This document shows, piece after piece, positions 17,314-25,586 of a DNA stretch of 64,000 bases. The notes under the pieces were generated by a model. It was not told the DNA's origin, did not search any database, and saw only the letters and a program-made list of their open reading frames with translations. The stretch covers positions 868,001-932,000 of the forward strand of contig NZ_CP015093.1 of assembly GCF_001975705.1 (NCBI RefSeq), read 5' to 3'. The stretch comes from Salipiger abyssi (GTDB lineage: Bacteria > Pseudomonadota > Alphaproteobacteria > Rhodobacterales > Rhodobacteraceae). Made by a program: the position numbers and the translations under genes. Each line of letters opens with the position of its first letter. The first letter of the stretch is position 1.

Positions 17314-18459
17314 TCAGCCCCGGCGCACCTCTGCCAGACAGGCAAGCCTTGCGAACCGCGCCAGCTCGGCATCGAGCCGCGCCTCGCGCGCCTTGGAGGG
17401 GCGCACCCCCGCCTCCCACCAGAGATTGGTCACGCTCAGCAGCCCGGTCTTGCGGTCGCCCTTGGCCTCGATCCGCCCGACGAAACGATCCCCTTCGAGC
17501 AGCGGATAGATGTAATAGCCCCATTGCCGCTTCGCCTCCGGCACGAACATCTCGACCGTGTAGTCGAAGCCGAACAGGCGTTTCAAACGCACCCGATCGC
17601 GGATCGCCGGATCGAACGGGTTCAGCAGGCGCAGCCGCCCGCCGGGCGCGGGCGCAGCCTCCAGACGCTCTTCGATGTCGGGGCAGGCCACAGCCTTGGT
17701 CCAGCGGCCATCGGCGCCCTCGATCTCGACCGGCAGCGGCTGGCGGCGCTCAGACCAGGCCGCCACCTCGGCAACCTCGGTGGCATCCCAGAACTTGCGC
17801 AGCTCGCCCAGCGTGCCAAAGCCCAGGCGATCCAGCGCCGCGTCGCACAGCCCGTCGATCTGCGCCTCGTCGGACAGCAGCTCGACCTCGGGAAAGATCC
17901 GCTCCGCAAGGTCGTAATACTTGACGACCCCCTCGCGATGACAGGTCGCAAGCACCCCGGCATACCAGAGATAGTCGAGCGCCTTCTTGTGCGGCGGGCG
18001 CTGCCACATGGCGCGCTTTTCCACCACCGTGTCGAAATCGCGGGTGCAGAGCGGCCCCTCCTCGCGGATGCGGGTCAGGATCTCCTGCGTCAGCTCCTCC
18101 GAGGCGATGCCCACATACCACGACCCGCCGACCTTTTGCTTCATCCGGTCGAATTGCCGGCGCCAGAGCGGCAGCATCTCCATCGGCAGGACGGAGGCAT
18201 CATGGGTGAAATGCTCGAAGACCTGCCGCTTGCGCAGCAGCCTGTCGAGCATCGGCTCGCGATAGGACTGCGCCCGCGACCACAGGATATGATGATGCGC
18301 GCGCGAGACCACCTGGATCGTGTCGAGCTGCACGAAGCCCAGATCGCGAATGACCCGCAGCGCATCGGCGCCGGAGGGCGCGGCGCTCAGCCCGTGAGAG
18401 GCGAGCCAGAGCCGGCGGGCATCAACATTGGCGATACGGAGGGGAGCGGGGGCAGCCAT
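17314..18459 (-). CDS. YcaQ-like winged-helix DNA glycosylase
   Basis: A 381-residue member of the HTH_42 family, whose E. coli member YcaQ unhooks DNA interstrand crosslinks and whose Streptomyces member AlkZ removes azinomycin adducts. The fold starts RIANVDARRLWLASHGL and contains VQLDTIQVV near residue 45, the Q-x-D motif that holds the catalytic residue in YcaQ-type proteins. Downstream features include SRAHHHILWSR and RLLNPFDPAIRDRVRLKRLF. The start MAAPAPLR at 18459 was chosen because upstream codons read through the nusG terminator. It sits alone between nusG and rplK, an unusual place. Family assignment is firm; substrate is inference. Confidence 0.8.
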   Translation of the reverse strand: MAAPAPLRIANVDARRLWLASHGLSAAPSGADALRVIRDLGFVQLDTIQVVSRAHHHILWSRAQSYREPMLDRLLRKRQVFEHFTHDASVLPMEMLPLWRRQFDRMKQKVGGSWYVGIASEELTQEILTRIREEGPLCTRDFDTVVEKRAMWQRPPHKKALDYLWYAGVLATCHREGVVKYYDLAERIFPEVELLSDEAQIDGLCDAALDRLGFGTLGELRKFWDATEVAEVAAWSERRQPLPVEIEGADGRWTKAVACPDIEERLEAAPAPGGRLRLLNPFDPAIRDRVRLKRLFGFDYTVEMFVPEAKRQWGYYIYPLLEGDRFVGRIEAKGDRKTGLLSVTNLWWEAGVRPSKAREARLDAELARFARLACLAEVRRG

Positions 18460-18500
18460 GCCGCAGCTTTCGCCAATCGCGGCGGAATTGGCAACCGGCC

Positions 18501-18534
18501 AAACAAAAGCCCCGCCGGATGGCTCCGACGGGGC
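18501..18534 (-). terminator. Terminator after nusG
   Basis: GCCCCGTCGGA and TCCGGCGGGGC pair around GCCA (18509-18534), and on the minus strand TTTTGTTT follows. It starts 24 bases after the nusG stop and closes the secE-nusG unit. Confidence 0.85.
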
Positions 18535-18558
18535 ACGTTCGCGCACACGGCAGGTCTC

Positions 18559-19089
18559 TTACTCTTTCGAGACCTGTGTGTATTCCAGCTCGACCGGGGT
18601 TTCCCGGCCGAAGATCGACACCGCCACACGCAGGCGCTGATTGTCGTCGTCGACGCTCTCGATCATGCCGTCGAAGCCCTCGAACGGGCCGTCGTTGACC
18701 TTGACCTTCTCGCCCACCTCGAAATGGATGAGCGTGCGCGGCGCCTCGTCGCTTTCCTGCACACGGCCCAGAATCGCCTCGACCTCGGCATCGCGCATCG
18801 GCATCGGGCGCCCCTGCGGACCGAGGAACCCGGTCACCCGGTTGATCGAGTTGACCAGGTGATAGCCCTGATCCGACATCTCCATATGGACCAGCACATA
18901 ACCGGGCATGAAGCGGCGCTCGGTGGCGACCTTCTTGCCACGGCGCACCTCGATCACTTCCTCGGTGGGCACCAGAACCTCGTCGATCTGGTCTTCCAGC
19001 CCCTGCTCTTCGACAGACTGCCGGATCTGTTCCGCGATCTTCTTCTCGAAGTTCGACAGAACGCTGACCGAGTACCACCGCTTTGCCAT
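18559..19089 (-). CDS. nusG: Transcription termination/antitermination factor NusG
   Basis: RNA polymerase-associated factor that increases elongation rate and links polymerase to Rho or the ribosome. It has 176 residues from MAKRWYSVSVLSNFEKK; the frame is open upstream but this start matches the family. The N-terminal NGN domain contains RRFMPGYVLVHMEM. The C-terminal KOW domain includes GEKVKVNDGPFEGFDG. It follows secE by about 170 bases and is terminated before the glycosylase-like gene. Confidence 0.98.
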   Translation of the reverse strand: MAKRWYSVSVLSNFEKKIAEQIRQSVEEQGLEDQIDEVLVPTEEVIEVRRGKKVATERRFMPGYVLVHMEMSDQGYHLVNSINRVTGFLGPQGRPMPMRDAEVEAILGRVQESDEAPRTLIHFEVGEKVKVNDGPFEGFDGMIESVDDDNQRLRVAVSIFGRETPVELEYTQVSKE

Positions 19090-19258
19090 CTGGCCCCTCT
19101 TCCAATCTCTCAGCCGGTCTCTGCCGGCATCGTCCTGCCCCAAACGAAAACCGGCGTGCAACTCGAATCGCTGCACGCCCGTCTGAGGAAAGTGTGTCGC
19201 TCACTACCCCCCTGCCCCTGCGATTTCAAGAGGCAGACCGGGCTTCAGGCCGTTACGC

Positions 19259-19450
19259 CTAGCCGAACATCGACAGCAGCCCCTGAAGGCCGCCGCGGAT
19301 CAGGATATCGACCAGCGCAAAGAAGGCCGCGGTGAGCGCCGCCATGATAAAGACGGTGACCGTGGTGAGCATCACTTCGCGGCGCGTGGGCCAGACGATC
19401 TTGCCGATCTCGGCCCGGGTCTGCTGGATGAACTGGATGGGATTGGCCAT
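19259..19450 (-). CDS. secE: Preprotein translocase subunit SecE
   Basis: Small clamp subunit of the SecYEG channel, 63 residues, the short form typical of alphaproteobacteria. A cytosolic amphipathic helix (NPIQFIQQTRAEIGKIVWPTRRE) is followed by one membrane segment around residues 28-50 (VTVFIMAALTAAFFALVDIL). The conserved VWPTRRE motif before the membrane segment is diagnostic. First gene of secE-nusG. Confidence 0.96.
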   Translation of the reverse strand: MANPIQFIQQTRAEIGKIVWPTRREVMLTTVTVFIMAALTAAFFALVDILIRGGLQGLLSMFG

Positions 19451-19486
19451 TGCCGCCTGCTTTCCGTTTCCGTGCGGGTTTCGGGC

Positions 19487-19515
19487 GATATACGCAGAGA
19501 GCCCTCCGCTGGCAA
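19487..19515 (-). promoter_or_regulatory. Probable promoter of secE-nusG
   Basis: Minus-strand -35 TTGCCA (19510-19515), 17-base spacer, -10 TATATC (19487-19492), placing the start about 30 bases before secE. The rest of the 370-base gap to the repeat-protein gene (19516-19820) shows no other gene. It must hold the promoter of the rightward gene at 19821, which I could not locate with confidence. Confidence 0.65.
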
Positions 19516-19820
19516 GTCTTGCACCCGGCTTGCGTCCCTCCCGCGCGCGCGATCACCGCAACGTCACGCGCGCCTCACCCTGCTGCGAGCGGATTTCACG
19601 AAACTCTGACGCCAGGGCGCAATTTTCCCGGCAACCTTTCGCGGCCTTCGGCGTTTGCGGGCGCGTTGGAGGAAAACTCATCCATGGCAATGGGTTAAAA
19701 CATCGAAATTGGCCGTTTTCGGGTCGGAACCAAGCCGCCGCGATCGCTGTTGTGTCGCCAGGAAGCACGAGGCACCCGACGCCTCGGCGAGAGGAACCGA
19801 AGAAAGAAAGGAACGTCATT

Positions 19821-20372
19821 ATGAAACGCCTTCTGACCGCAACCGCCCTGAGCACCATCGTCGCAACCAGCGCCTTCGCCGCAAGCGAAGCCGAAATGAA
19901 TGCGATCACCACCTATTATCCGGATGCCAATTTCGAAGCGCTGACCGACGATCAGGTCACCGAGATGTTCGCCGTCGCCAACAGCGGCGTGAGCGACACC
20001 GAGAAGCGTTCGCAGATCGAGGACATCGCACAGGCGGACAACCCGTCGGCATCCGTTGCCGTCGAGGAAGAGCTTCAGGTCTACATCCCGGAGTGGCGCC
20101 TGGACGAGATGTCGAGCGCAGAGCGTGAGCGCGTCGTGGCCCTGGTAAGCGAAAGCGAAGATCCGGCCGAGACCCGCGTGCAGATCGTCGACTCGATGAA
20201 GGACGCAGCTCCGAACCTGACCACCGGCGAGGTGAGCGCACTTGAAGAGCTCGTCCCGGAAGCCGACTACAGCGTGCTGACGACCGGTCAGGTCGATGAC
20301 CTCCGCGCCGCGCTCTACGGCGACTCGAGCGACAGCGAGAAGAAGAGCGACATCGAGCGGATCATGTCGTAA
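19821..20372 (+). CDS. Exported protein with three copies of a 40-residue repeat
   Basis: A 183-residue protein of unknown function. Residues 1-20 form a Sec signal peptide (basic MKRLL, hydrophobic core, cleavage after AFA), so the mature protein is periplasmic or secreted. It is strongly acidic, lacks cysteine, and consists of three degenerate repeats of about 40-45 residues. These begin near YYPDANFEALTDDQV, YIPEWRLDEMSSAER and LVPEADYSVLTTGQV, each followed by a polar turn and an amphipathic helix ending like IEDIAQ, IVDSMKD or IERIMS. The same unit occurs once in each of the two small exported proteins 1.6-2.5 kb downstream. It lies opposite to, and between, tRNA-Trp and secE, with its own terminator. 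Confidence 0.75.
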   Translation: MKRLLTATALSTIVATSAFAASEAEMNAITTYYPDANFEALTDDQVTEMFAVANSGVSDTEKRSQIEDIAQADNPSASVAVEEELQVYIPEWRLDEMSSAERERVVALVSESEDPAETRVQIVDSMKDAAPNLTTGEVSALEELVPEADYSVLTTGQVDDLRAALYGDSSDSEKKSDIERIMS

Positions 20373-20390
20373 ATCTTGACCATTCAAGGC

Positions 20391-20420
20391 AAGGGCCGCG
20401 GTTCGCCGCGGCCCTTTTGC
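20391..20420 (+). terminator. Terminator of the three-repeat protein gene
   Basis: AAGGGCCGCGG and CCGCGGCCCTT pair around a TTCG tetraloop (20391-20416), and the plus strand continues TTTTGC. It ends 18 bases after the stop codon and also separates the gene from tRNA-Trp on the other strand. Confidence 0.85.
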
Positions 20421-20457
20421 GTGCCTTATCGCCGCATTTTTGCTTATGGCAGGATGA

Positions 20458-20533
20458 TGGCAGGGGCAGCAGGGTTCGAACCCGCGACCTACGGTTTTGG
20501 AGACCGTCGCTCTACCAGCTGAGCTATACCCCT
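20458..20533 (-). tRNA. tRNA-Trp (anticodon CCA)
   Basis: A 76-nt cloverleaf on the minus strand: acceptor AGGGGTA, D-arm TAGCTCAGCTGGTAGAGC, anticodon stem ACGGT/ACCGT around the loop CTCCAAA, T-arm with GGTTCGAACCC, and an encoded 3' CCA. The anticodon CCA reads tryptophan codons. tRNA-Trp next to secE-nusG is a common arrangement in bacteria; here the rightward repeat-protein gene has come between them. Confidence 0.98.
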
Positions 20534-20546
20534 AAGGCCGGGCTCC

Positions 20547-20575
20547 CGTGTACGAAAGGGCGCGCGCCATTGCAA
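20547..20575 (-). promoter_or_regulatory. Probable promoter of tRNA-Trp
   Basis: Minus-strand -35 TTGCAA (20570-20575), 17-base spacer, -10 TACACG (20547-20552). It lies 13 bases before the mature tRNA 5' end and is followed by a GC-rich discriminator typical of stable RNA genes. Confidence 0.65.
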
Positions 20576-20589
20576 GCGGGAAAACGGCC

Positions 20590-21582
20590 TCAAATCCAGC
20601 GCAATCGCCGCAGGATCGCGAGTTGCAGTGTGACCACCACCGCAAGACCGCCAACAAAGATCCAGAACGCCCCGGGATGCGCCGCGCCGGGCATGCCGGC
20701 CAGGTTGATTCCGAACAAACCAGTGAGGAAGCCCAGCGGCAGAAACAGCGCCGAGAGAATCGAGATCATGTACATATTGCGGTTCAGCCGCTCCGATTGC
20801 TGGCCCGTCAGCTCGTCGCGTACCAGCGCCATGCGCTCGCGCATCGCGTCGGCATCCTCCACCACCCGTTCCAGCGCATCCAGCTCCTCGGCGAGATGGC
20901 GCAGGTCGTCCGGCTCCAGCCAGCCCGGGTGCGCCGCCTGAAGACCGCGCAGCGCATCGCGCTGGGGTTGCAGATAGCGCCGCAGGATGATCGCCCGGCG
21001 GCGGAGTTCGACAAGCTGGCCGCGCAGCTCTTTCTCCGCACCGTCAAGAACCGCCTCCTCCAGGTCGTCGGCCTCGTCGTCGATGCCCGTCCAGAAAGAC
21101 TCGATCCGATAGGTCAGCCGCTCCACCAGCGCGACCAGGAAGCCCGCGCAATCGTCCGGCCCATGGCCCGCCGCCAGTTCCGCCGCGATATCCTCGATCG
21201 CGCGCACCGGGCGGCGCGACAGGCTGACGATGCGGCGCGGGTCGATCCAGAGCCGCACCGAGACCATGTCCTCGGGATCCTCGCCCGCCACCGTGTTGAT
21301 GCCGCGCAGGATCACGATCAGCCCTTCGCCCACCCGGGTGACGCGCGGGCGGGTTTCCTCGGCAACCAGAGCGTCGATGATCGTGGGATCGAGATAGGAC
21401 AGGTTTTCCACGATCCAGGCCGGCGTGTCCGGATGGTGGGCGCGCAGATGCACCCAACCCAGCTCTTCGCCGCGCAGCAGCGCCGGCGCCTCACCCGGGC
21501 TCAGCGCCTTGCCGCGCCCGTCGCCGTTCAGCGCGAAACCGGTCTGAATCACATCGTCGAAACGGGGGGCCAGCTCCTGCAT
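20590..21582 (-). CDS. CorA-family ZntB-like divalent cation transporter
   Basis: A 330-residue protein. A large cytosolic domain (residues 1 to about 260, with long charged helices such as LVELRRRAIILRRYL) is followed by two membrane segments at the C terminus (ISILSALFLPLGFLTGLFG and the last about 22 residues before RRLRWI). The pore motif between them is GIN rather than the GMN of classical CorA, with AGMPG behind it. This pattern is typical of ZntB proteins, which move zinc. The start MQELAPRFDD at 21582 was preferred over a frame extension of 18 codons. Cation choice is inference from the motif. Confidence 0.85.
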   Translation of the reverse strand: MQELAPRFDDVIQTGFALNGDGRGKALSPGEAPALLRGEELGWVHLRAHHPDTPAWIVENLSYLDPTIIDALVAEETRPRVTRVGEGLIVILRGINTVAGEDPEDMVSVRLWIDPRRIVSLSRRPVRAIEDIAAELAAGHGPDDCAGFLVALVERLTYRIESFWTGIDDEADDLEEAVLDGAEKELRGQLVELRRRAIILRRYLQPQRDALRGLQAAHPGWLEPDDLRHLAEELDALERVVEDADAMRERMALVRDELTGQQSERLNRNMYMISILSALFLPLGFLTGLFGINLAGMPGAAHPGAFWIFVGGLAVVVTLQLAILRRLRWI

Positions 21583-21862
21583 AGCCGGAGAATATCCGCA
21601 CCCCGCCGGCGCGCAAGCGGCTTTCGCACGGTCCATACCCAGCCTTTATTGGCTTGTGCATCACTGCACACTCAATCTGCACTAAACAGTTTAGGGTGAT
21701 TAGATACCTCTCGCTCACGCGGAATACGCTCATCCCTGCGACACGCGGCCCCGGCAGTCTGTCATTTTTCTGTTATTTTCGACGTTTCCGACGGCCCATA
21801 GGAAGTCTTCCGATCACAGTCAAATACACGTTTTCGCGATCCGCTGTGAGCGCCCGCGTGAT
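21583..21862. other. AT-richer intergenic stretch with a short palindrome
   Basis: About 280 bases separate the ZntB-like gene from the promoter of the first small repeat-protein gene. It is noticeably less GC-rich than its surroundings. It contains the palindrome CTAAAC-A-GTTTAG at 21684-21696 and GTGCATCACTGCAC just before it, either of which could be an operator for the leftward transporter. No coding sequence is supported. Confidence 0.35.
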
Positions 21863-21891
21863 TTGCTAATCCCCTGATCCGAAACGATATC
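21863..21891 (+). promoter_or_regulatory. Promoter of the first small repeat-protein gene
   Basis: -35 TTGCTA (21863-21868), 17-base spacer, -10 GATATC (21886-21891), 79 bases before the ATG. The same elements with the same spacing and the same distance to the start codon occur in the second copy, and this conservation supports the call. Confidence 0.6.
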
Positions 21892-21970
21892 ACGGGTGTC
21901 CCGCCACGAAACGGACGGGATGGACACGCACCGCAAAGGTGCTTTGATCAGTTTAAGGAAGGAAAGAAAC

Positions 21971-22219
21971 ATGAAACGCTTTATCGCACTCACCGCCGCT
22001 GCCGTGACCGCAGCCTCCGCCGTTGCAGGCGCTGCCTCCGCTCAGACCTACAGCACCGGCGACGCAGCCCGTGCCGCTCTGTCGCGCATCGTTCCCGAGG
22101 CCAATGTCTCGGCCCTCAGCAATGCCGAAGCCGTTGCCGTGTACCAGGTGGTGCAGGAAGAAACCGGCGCAGGTAATGCCAAAGCCACTGCCGAAGCCAT
22201 GATCCGCAACTACCAATGA
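21971..22219 (+). CDS. Small exported single-repeat protein, copy 1
   Basis: An 82-residue protein of unknown function. Residues 1-24 are a signal peptide with an alanine-rich core and cleavage after ASA. The mature 58 residues contain one unit of the repeat found three times in the protein at 19821 ([20 protein letters not shown], then a helix ending in IRNYQ). It has no cysteine and no membrane segment. The ATG follows a strong AAGGAAGGAAAG ribosome site. It is part of a duplicated cassette and differs from copy 2 at 10 of 82 residues. It probably acts outside the cytoplasm; no enzymatic motif is visible. Confidence 0.75.
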   Translation: MKRFIALTAAAVTAASAVAGAASAQTYSTGDAARAALSRIVPEANVSALSNAEAVAVYQVVQEETGAGNAKATAEAMIRNYQ

Positions 22220-22229
22220 GTGCGGAACC

Positions 22230-22320
22230 CCGCAGGGAGCCCGGCCAGCGCCAGCTCCCTGCGGATAGGCCCGACAGCCTGACACGATAAGGGGCGCCGA
22301 CGAGGCGCCCCTTGAATTTT
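22230..22320 (+). terminator. Two hairpins ending cassette copy 1
   Basis: Hairpin A pairs CCGCAGGGAG (22230-22239) with CTCCCTGCGG (22255-22264). Hairpin B pairs AAGGGGCGCC (22289-22298) with GGCGCCCCTT (22304-22313) and is followed by GAATTTTG, giving a rho-independent terminator. Both are conserved in copy 2. Hairpin A has no U-run and may protect the mRNA 3' end. Confidence 0.75.
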
Positions 22321-22721
22321 GTCCGCAGCCGTTTTCGTTCAGCGGTGCTGCCGCCCTTGCGCCGCCCAATCTTGGCCGAAGCTGCACAATGCCCCCCCCA
22401 AGCCCTTGTCAGTCCTTCTCACGCCCGGCGTCTCCGGGCGCATGTCTGCGTGCGCCAACGGCGTCGGCGCGCCTGTAGCCGCCTGCCAAACGCACCGGCG
22501 CTCCGCTCTCGAGGGGCGTCGCTGGGGCGTTTCCGGCGAAAACCGCCATGTTCAAAACTGCACAACAGGCCTGCGACACCCCTCATAGCGTTCGGAAACG
22601 CCCTGATCTCACATCCTCCTCGCGCCAGTGCGCCCGACCGGCCCTCGCTGAAACCCTTTATTTCGTGGGGTTTCGGCAGCGGCCAGCAGGCTTTGGGCAG
22701 GTCTCACTCACGTTCCAGTGC
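22321..22721. other. Structured spacer between the duplicated cassettes
   Basis: About 400 bases without a supported gene. An 11-base inverted repeat, GGGCGTTTCCG (22525-22535) and CGGAAACGCCC (22593-22603), is separated by 57 bases. A second hairpin pairs CGCTG-AAACCC with GGGTTT-CGG-CAGCG around 22646-22681. Short open frames exist but lack ribosome sites and family resemblance. It could be a mobile-element remnant or encode a structured RNA. Confidence 0.35.
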
Positions 22722-22756
22722 ACAAAGTCGCGACCCGCCGTGACCGCTCGCGTGAT

Positions 22757-22785
22757 TTGCTAATCGCCTGATGCATAACGATATC
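22757..22785 (+). promoter_or_regulatory. Promoter of the second small repeat-protein gene
   Basis: -35 TTGCTA (22757-22762), 17-base spacer, -10 GATATC (22780-22785), 79 bases before the ATG. Identical hexamers and geometry to copy 1, although the spacer and the region between promoter and gene have diverged. Confidence 0.6.
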
Positions 22786-22864
22786 TCTGTCATCCCGAGA
22801 CGAAACGGACGGGACACAAAGCGCTCCGAAACGGAGCTTCAGACATGTAATGGAAGGAAAGAAA

Positions 22865-23113
22865 ATGAACCGCTTTATCGCACTCACCGCCGCCGCTGTC
22901 ACCGCCGCCTCCGCCTTTGCCGGCGCCGCTTCGGCCCAGACCTACAGCACCGGCGACGCAGCCCGTGCCGCTCTGACGCGCATCGCACCCGAGGCCAATG
23001 TCTCGGCCCTCAGCAACGCCGAAGCCGTTGCCGTGTACCAGGCGGTGCAGGAAGAAAACGGCGCAGGCAACACGAAGGCCGCTGCCGAAGCTCTGATCCA
23101 CAACTACCAATGA
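22865..23113 (+). CDS. Small exported single-repeat protein, copy 2
   Basis: An 82-residue paralogue of the protein at 21971 (72 of 82 residues identical). It has an alanine-rich signal peptide of 24 residues cleaved after ASA, then [12 protein letters not shown] and one repeat unit ([20 protein letters not shown], ending in IHNYQ). The differences are mostly conservative (Val/Ala, Ser/Thr, Met/Leu), which suggests both copies are under selection as proteins. The ribosome site AATGGAAGGAAAG precedes the ATG. Function is unknown. Confidence 0.75.
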   Translation: MNRFIALTAAAVTAASAFAGAASAQTYSTGDAARAALTRIAPEANVSALSNAEAVAVYQAVQEENGAGNTKAAAEALIHNYQ

Positions 23114-23123
23114 GCGCAGTGCG

Positions 23124-23214
23124 CCGCAGGGAGCCCGGCCAAGGCCAGCTCCCTGCGGACAGGCCCGACAGCCTGACACGATAAGGGGCGCCGACGAGGC
23201 GCCCCTTATCTTTT
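23124..23214 (+). terminator. Two hairpins ending cassette copy 2
   Basis: Same arrangement as copy 1: CCGCAGGGAG/CTCCCTGCGG at 23124-23158, then AAGGGGCGCC/GGCGCCCCTT at 23183-23207 followed by ATCTTTTG. The second hairpin is a rho-independent terminator. Confidence 0.8.
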
Positions 23215-23286
23215 GTCCAACGCCCCGGCAGCGTCCCCCGCCCCGGGCACGGTCCGGGGCCTCAGCGCGCCCCGACAGTGCAAAAG

Positions 23287-23320
23287 AAAAGGCCGGGTGG
23301 AACGGATCCACCCGGCCTTT
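23287..23320 (-). terminator. Terminator of tuf
   Basis: AAAGGCCGGGTGG and CCACCCGGCCTTT pair around ATCCGTT. On the minus strand a TTTTCTTTTG tract continues. It begins about 45 bases after the tuf stop. Confidence 0.85.
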
Positions 23321-23363
23321 CGATGTCTCTGGAACCGCGCCCCAAAAGGGCGGGAGACCCGCC

Positions 23364-24539
<1,176 letters not shown>

Positions 24540-24598
24540 CTTGTAAAGACGCCTCGCCTTTTCAGGGGCCCCAACTGACCCGGTTTCGCATCGCGGGC

Positions 24599-24627
24599 CG
24601 TTTAGTGTCTTGCAACGGGAAAATCAA
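24599..24627 (-). promoter_or_regulatory. Candidate promoter of tuf
   Basis: Minus-strand -35 TTGATT (24622-24627), 17-base spacer, -10 TAAACG (24599-24604), giving a leader of about 50 nt. The remaining bases up to the lipoprotein gene (24628-24771) contain no supported gene. Confidence 0.5.
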
Positions 24628-24771
24628 GCGATTGATGCGCCTGACGGCGCGAGAGGCCGGGCGTGGCGACCGGCACACAACAGAGGCCCGGCAAGAAAGG
24701 CAAAACCCTGATGACAGGGGCTTATTGCCGTATTGCCGCCCGAATCCCCGGCGCGGGCCGGGGCGCCGATA

Positions 24772-25416
24772 TCAGGCCGCGTCTTCGGCCTCTGCCTCTG
24801 GGGGCGAATCCTCTACCGCGTCCCCGGCGGGCGTTTCCGCAGCAGCCTCCGGCGCGGCGGGCGGATTGGCCTCGAGCCCGCCGAACCAGCCTTCTTCCTT
24901 CTGCATGCGGCGCATCCATTTCTCGATCTGCAACGCCACATTGGCCGAGAGATTGCGCATCTGCTCCGCCTTCGACTGGGTCACACCCGAGCCCACCACG
25001 GTCTCGGCGGAGAAGCTTTCAAGCGCGGTGATCTGCTCGGGTTCGGCGTTGAGCTTCTTGCCCGCCGCGTCGTCCCAGACCGTGACCCGCACGATCAGCG
25101 CCGATTTCGGGCTGAAGACCAGCGGGATGCCCGGCTGCGCCAGGACATAGCCCTCGACGCTCACGCCCAGATGATAATATTTGTCGCCCTCATGCCGGCG
25201 AAAGCGCTCTTCCAGCGCCTTGTCGACCTCGGCGATCCATTCCTCGGCACTCGCCTCGCGCGAGACCGGCCCCTTGACGATATTCGGCGCCACCACCTCG
25301 GCATGGCCGAGCTTGAAATTCCCCAGCGGCTCGACAGGCTTTTGCAGGTTGGTCTGGCCATTGGCGCAGGCGGCAAGGCCCAGGACAAGGCCGAGCGCGG
25401 GGATCAGACGGGGCAT
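24772..25416 (-). CDS. Lipoprotein of unknown function
   Basis: A 214-residue predicted lipoprotein. MPRLIPALGLVLGLAAC is a lipoprotein signal peptide with the lipobox LAAC, cysteine at residue 17. The mature part has mixed alpha/beta character (YHLGVSVEGYVLAQPG, ALIVRVTVWDDAAGKKL) and ends in an acidic, proline-rich tail of about 40 residues that is probably disordered. The start at 25416 was chosen because it places the signal at the N terminus; the frame is open 16 codons further. It is divergent from another lipoprotein gene 170 bases away. No known enzymatic motif was recognised. Confidence 0.7.
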   Translation of the reverse strand: MPRLIPALGLVLGLAACANGQTNLQKPVEPLGNFKLGHAEVVAPNIVKGPVSREASAEEWIAEVDKALEERFRRHEGDKYYHLGVSVEGYVLAQPGIPLVFSPKSALIVRVTVWDDAAGKKLNAEPEQITALESFSAETVVGSGVTQSKAEQMRNLSANVALQIEKWMRRMQKEEGWFGGLEANPPAAPEAAAETPAGDAVEDSPPEAEAEDAA

Positions 25417-25586
25417 GGGGCCTCTCTCGGGTCGTGGCGGATCCGCACCGGGATAGCCCAGCATGGGCGCCGGCGCAATCGCACGCCCTCGCTCACGGTG
25501 GCGCGAGCGGCCCGCTGCCCGGGCTTGCCATCCCCCGCCGCTTTGCGGAAAGTCCGGCGACAGACCGAAACAGAGCGCAACCGCCC

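Noticed and set aside
20458..20533. tRNA-Trp as an integration site for a genomic island
   Set aside because: No duplicated tRNA 3' end was found in the following 3 kb and no integrase other than the housekeeping XerC.
21684..21696. Palindrome CTAAACAGTTTAG as a phage attachment core
   Set aside because: No integrase or second copy nearby and not at the tRNA 3' end; kept only as a possible operator.
22312..22743. 143- and 89-codon frames in the cassette spacer
   Set aside because: No ribosome site, Arg/Pro-rich translations, and they run through hairpins and the second promoter.
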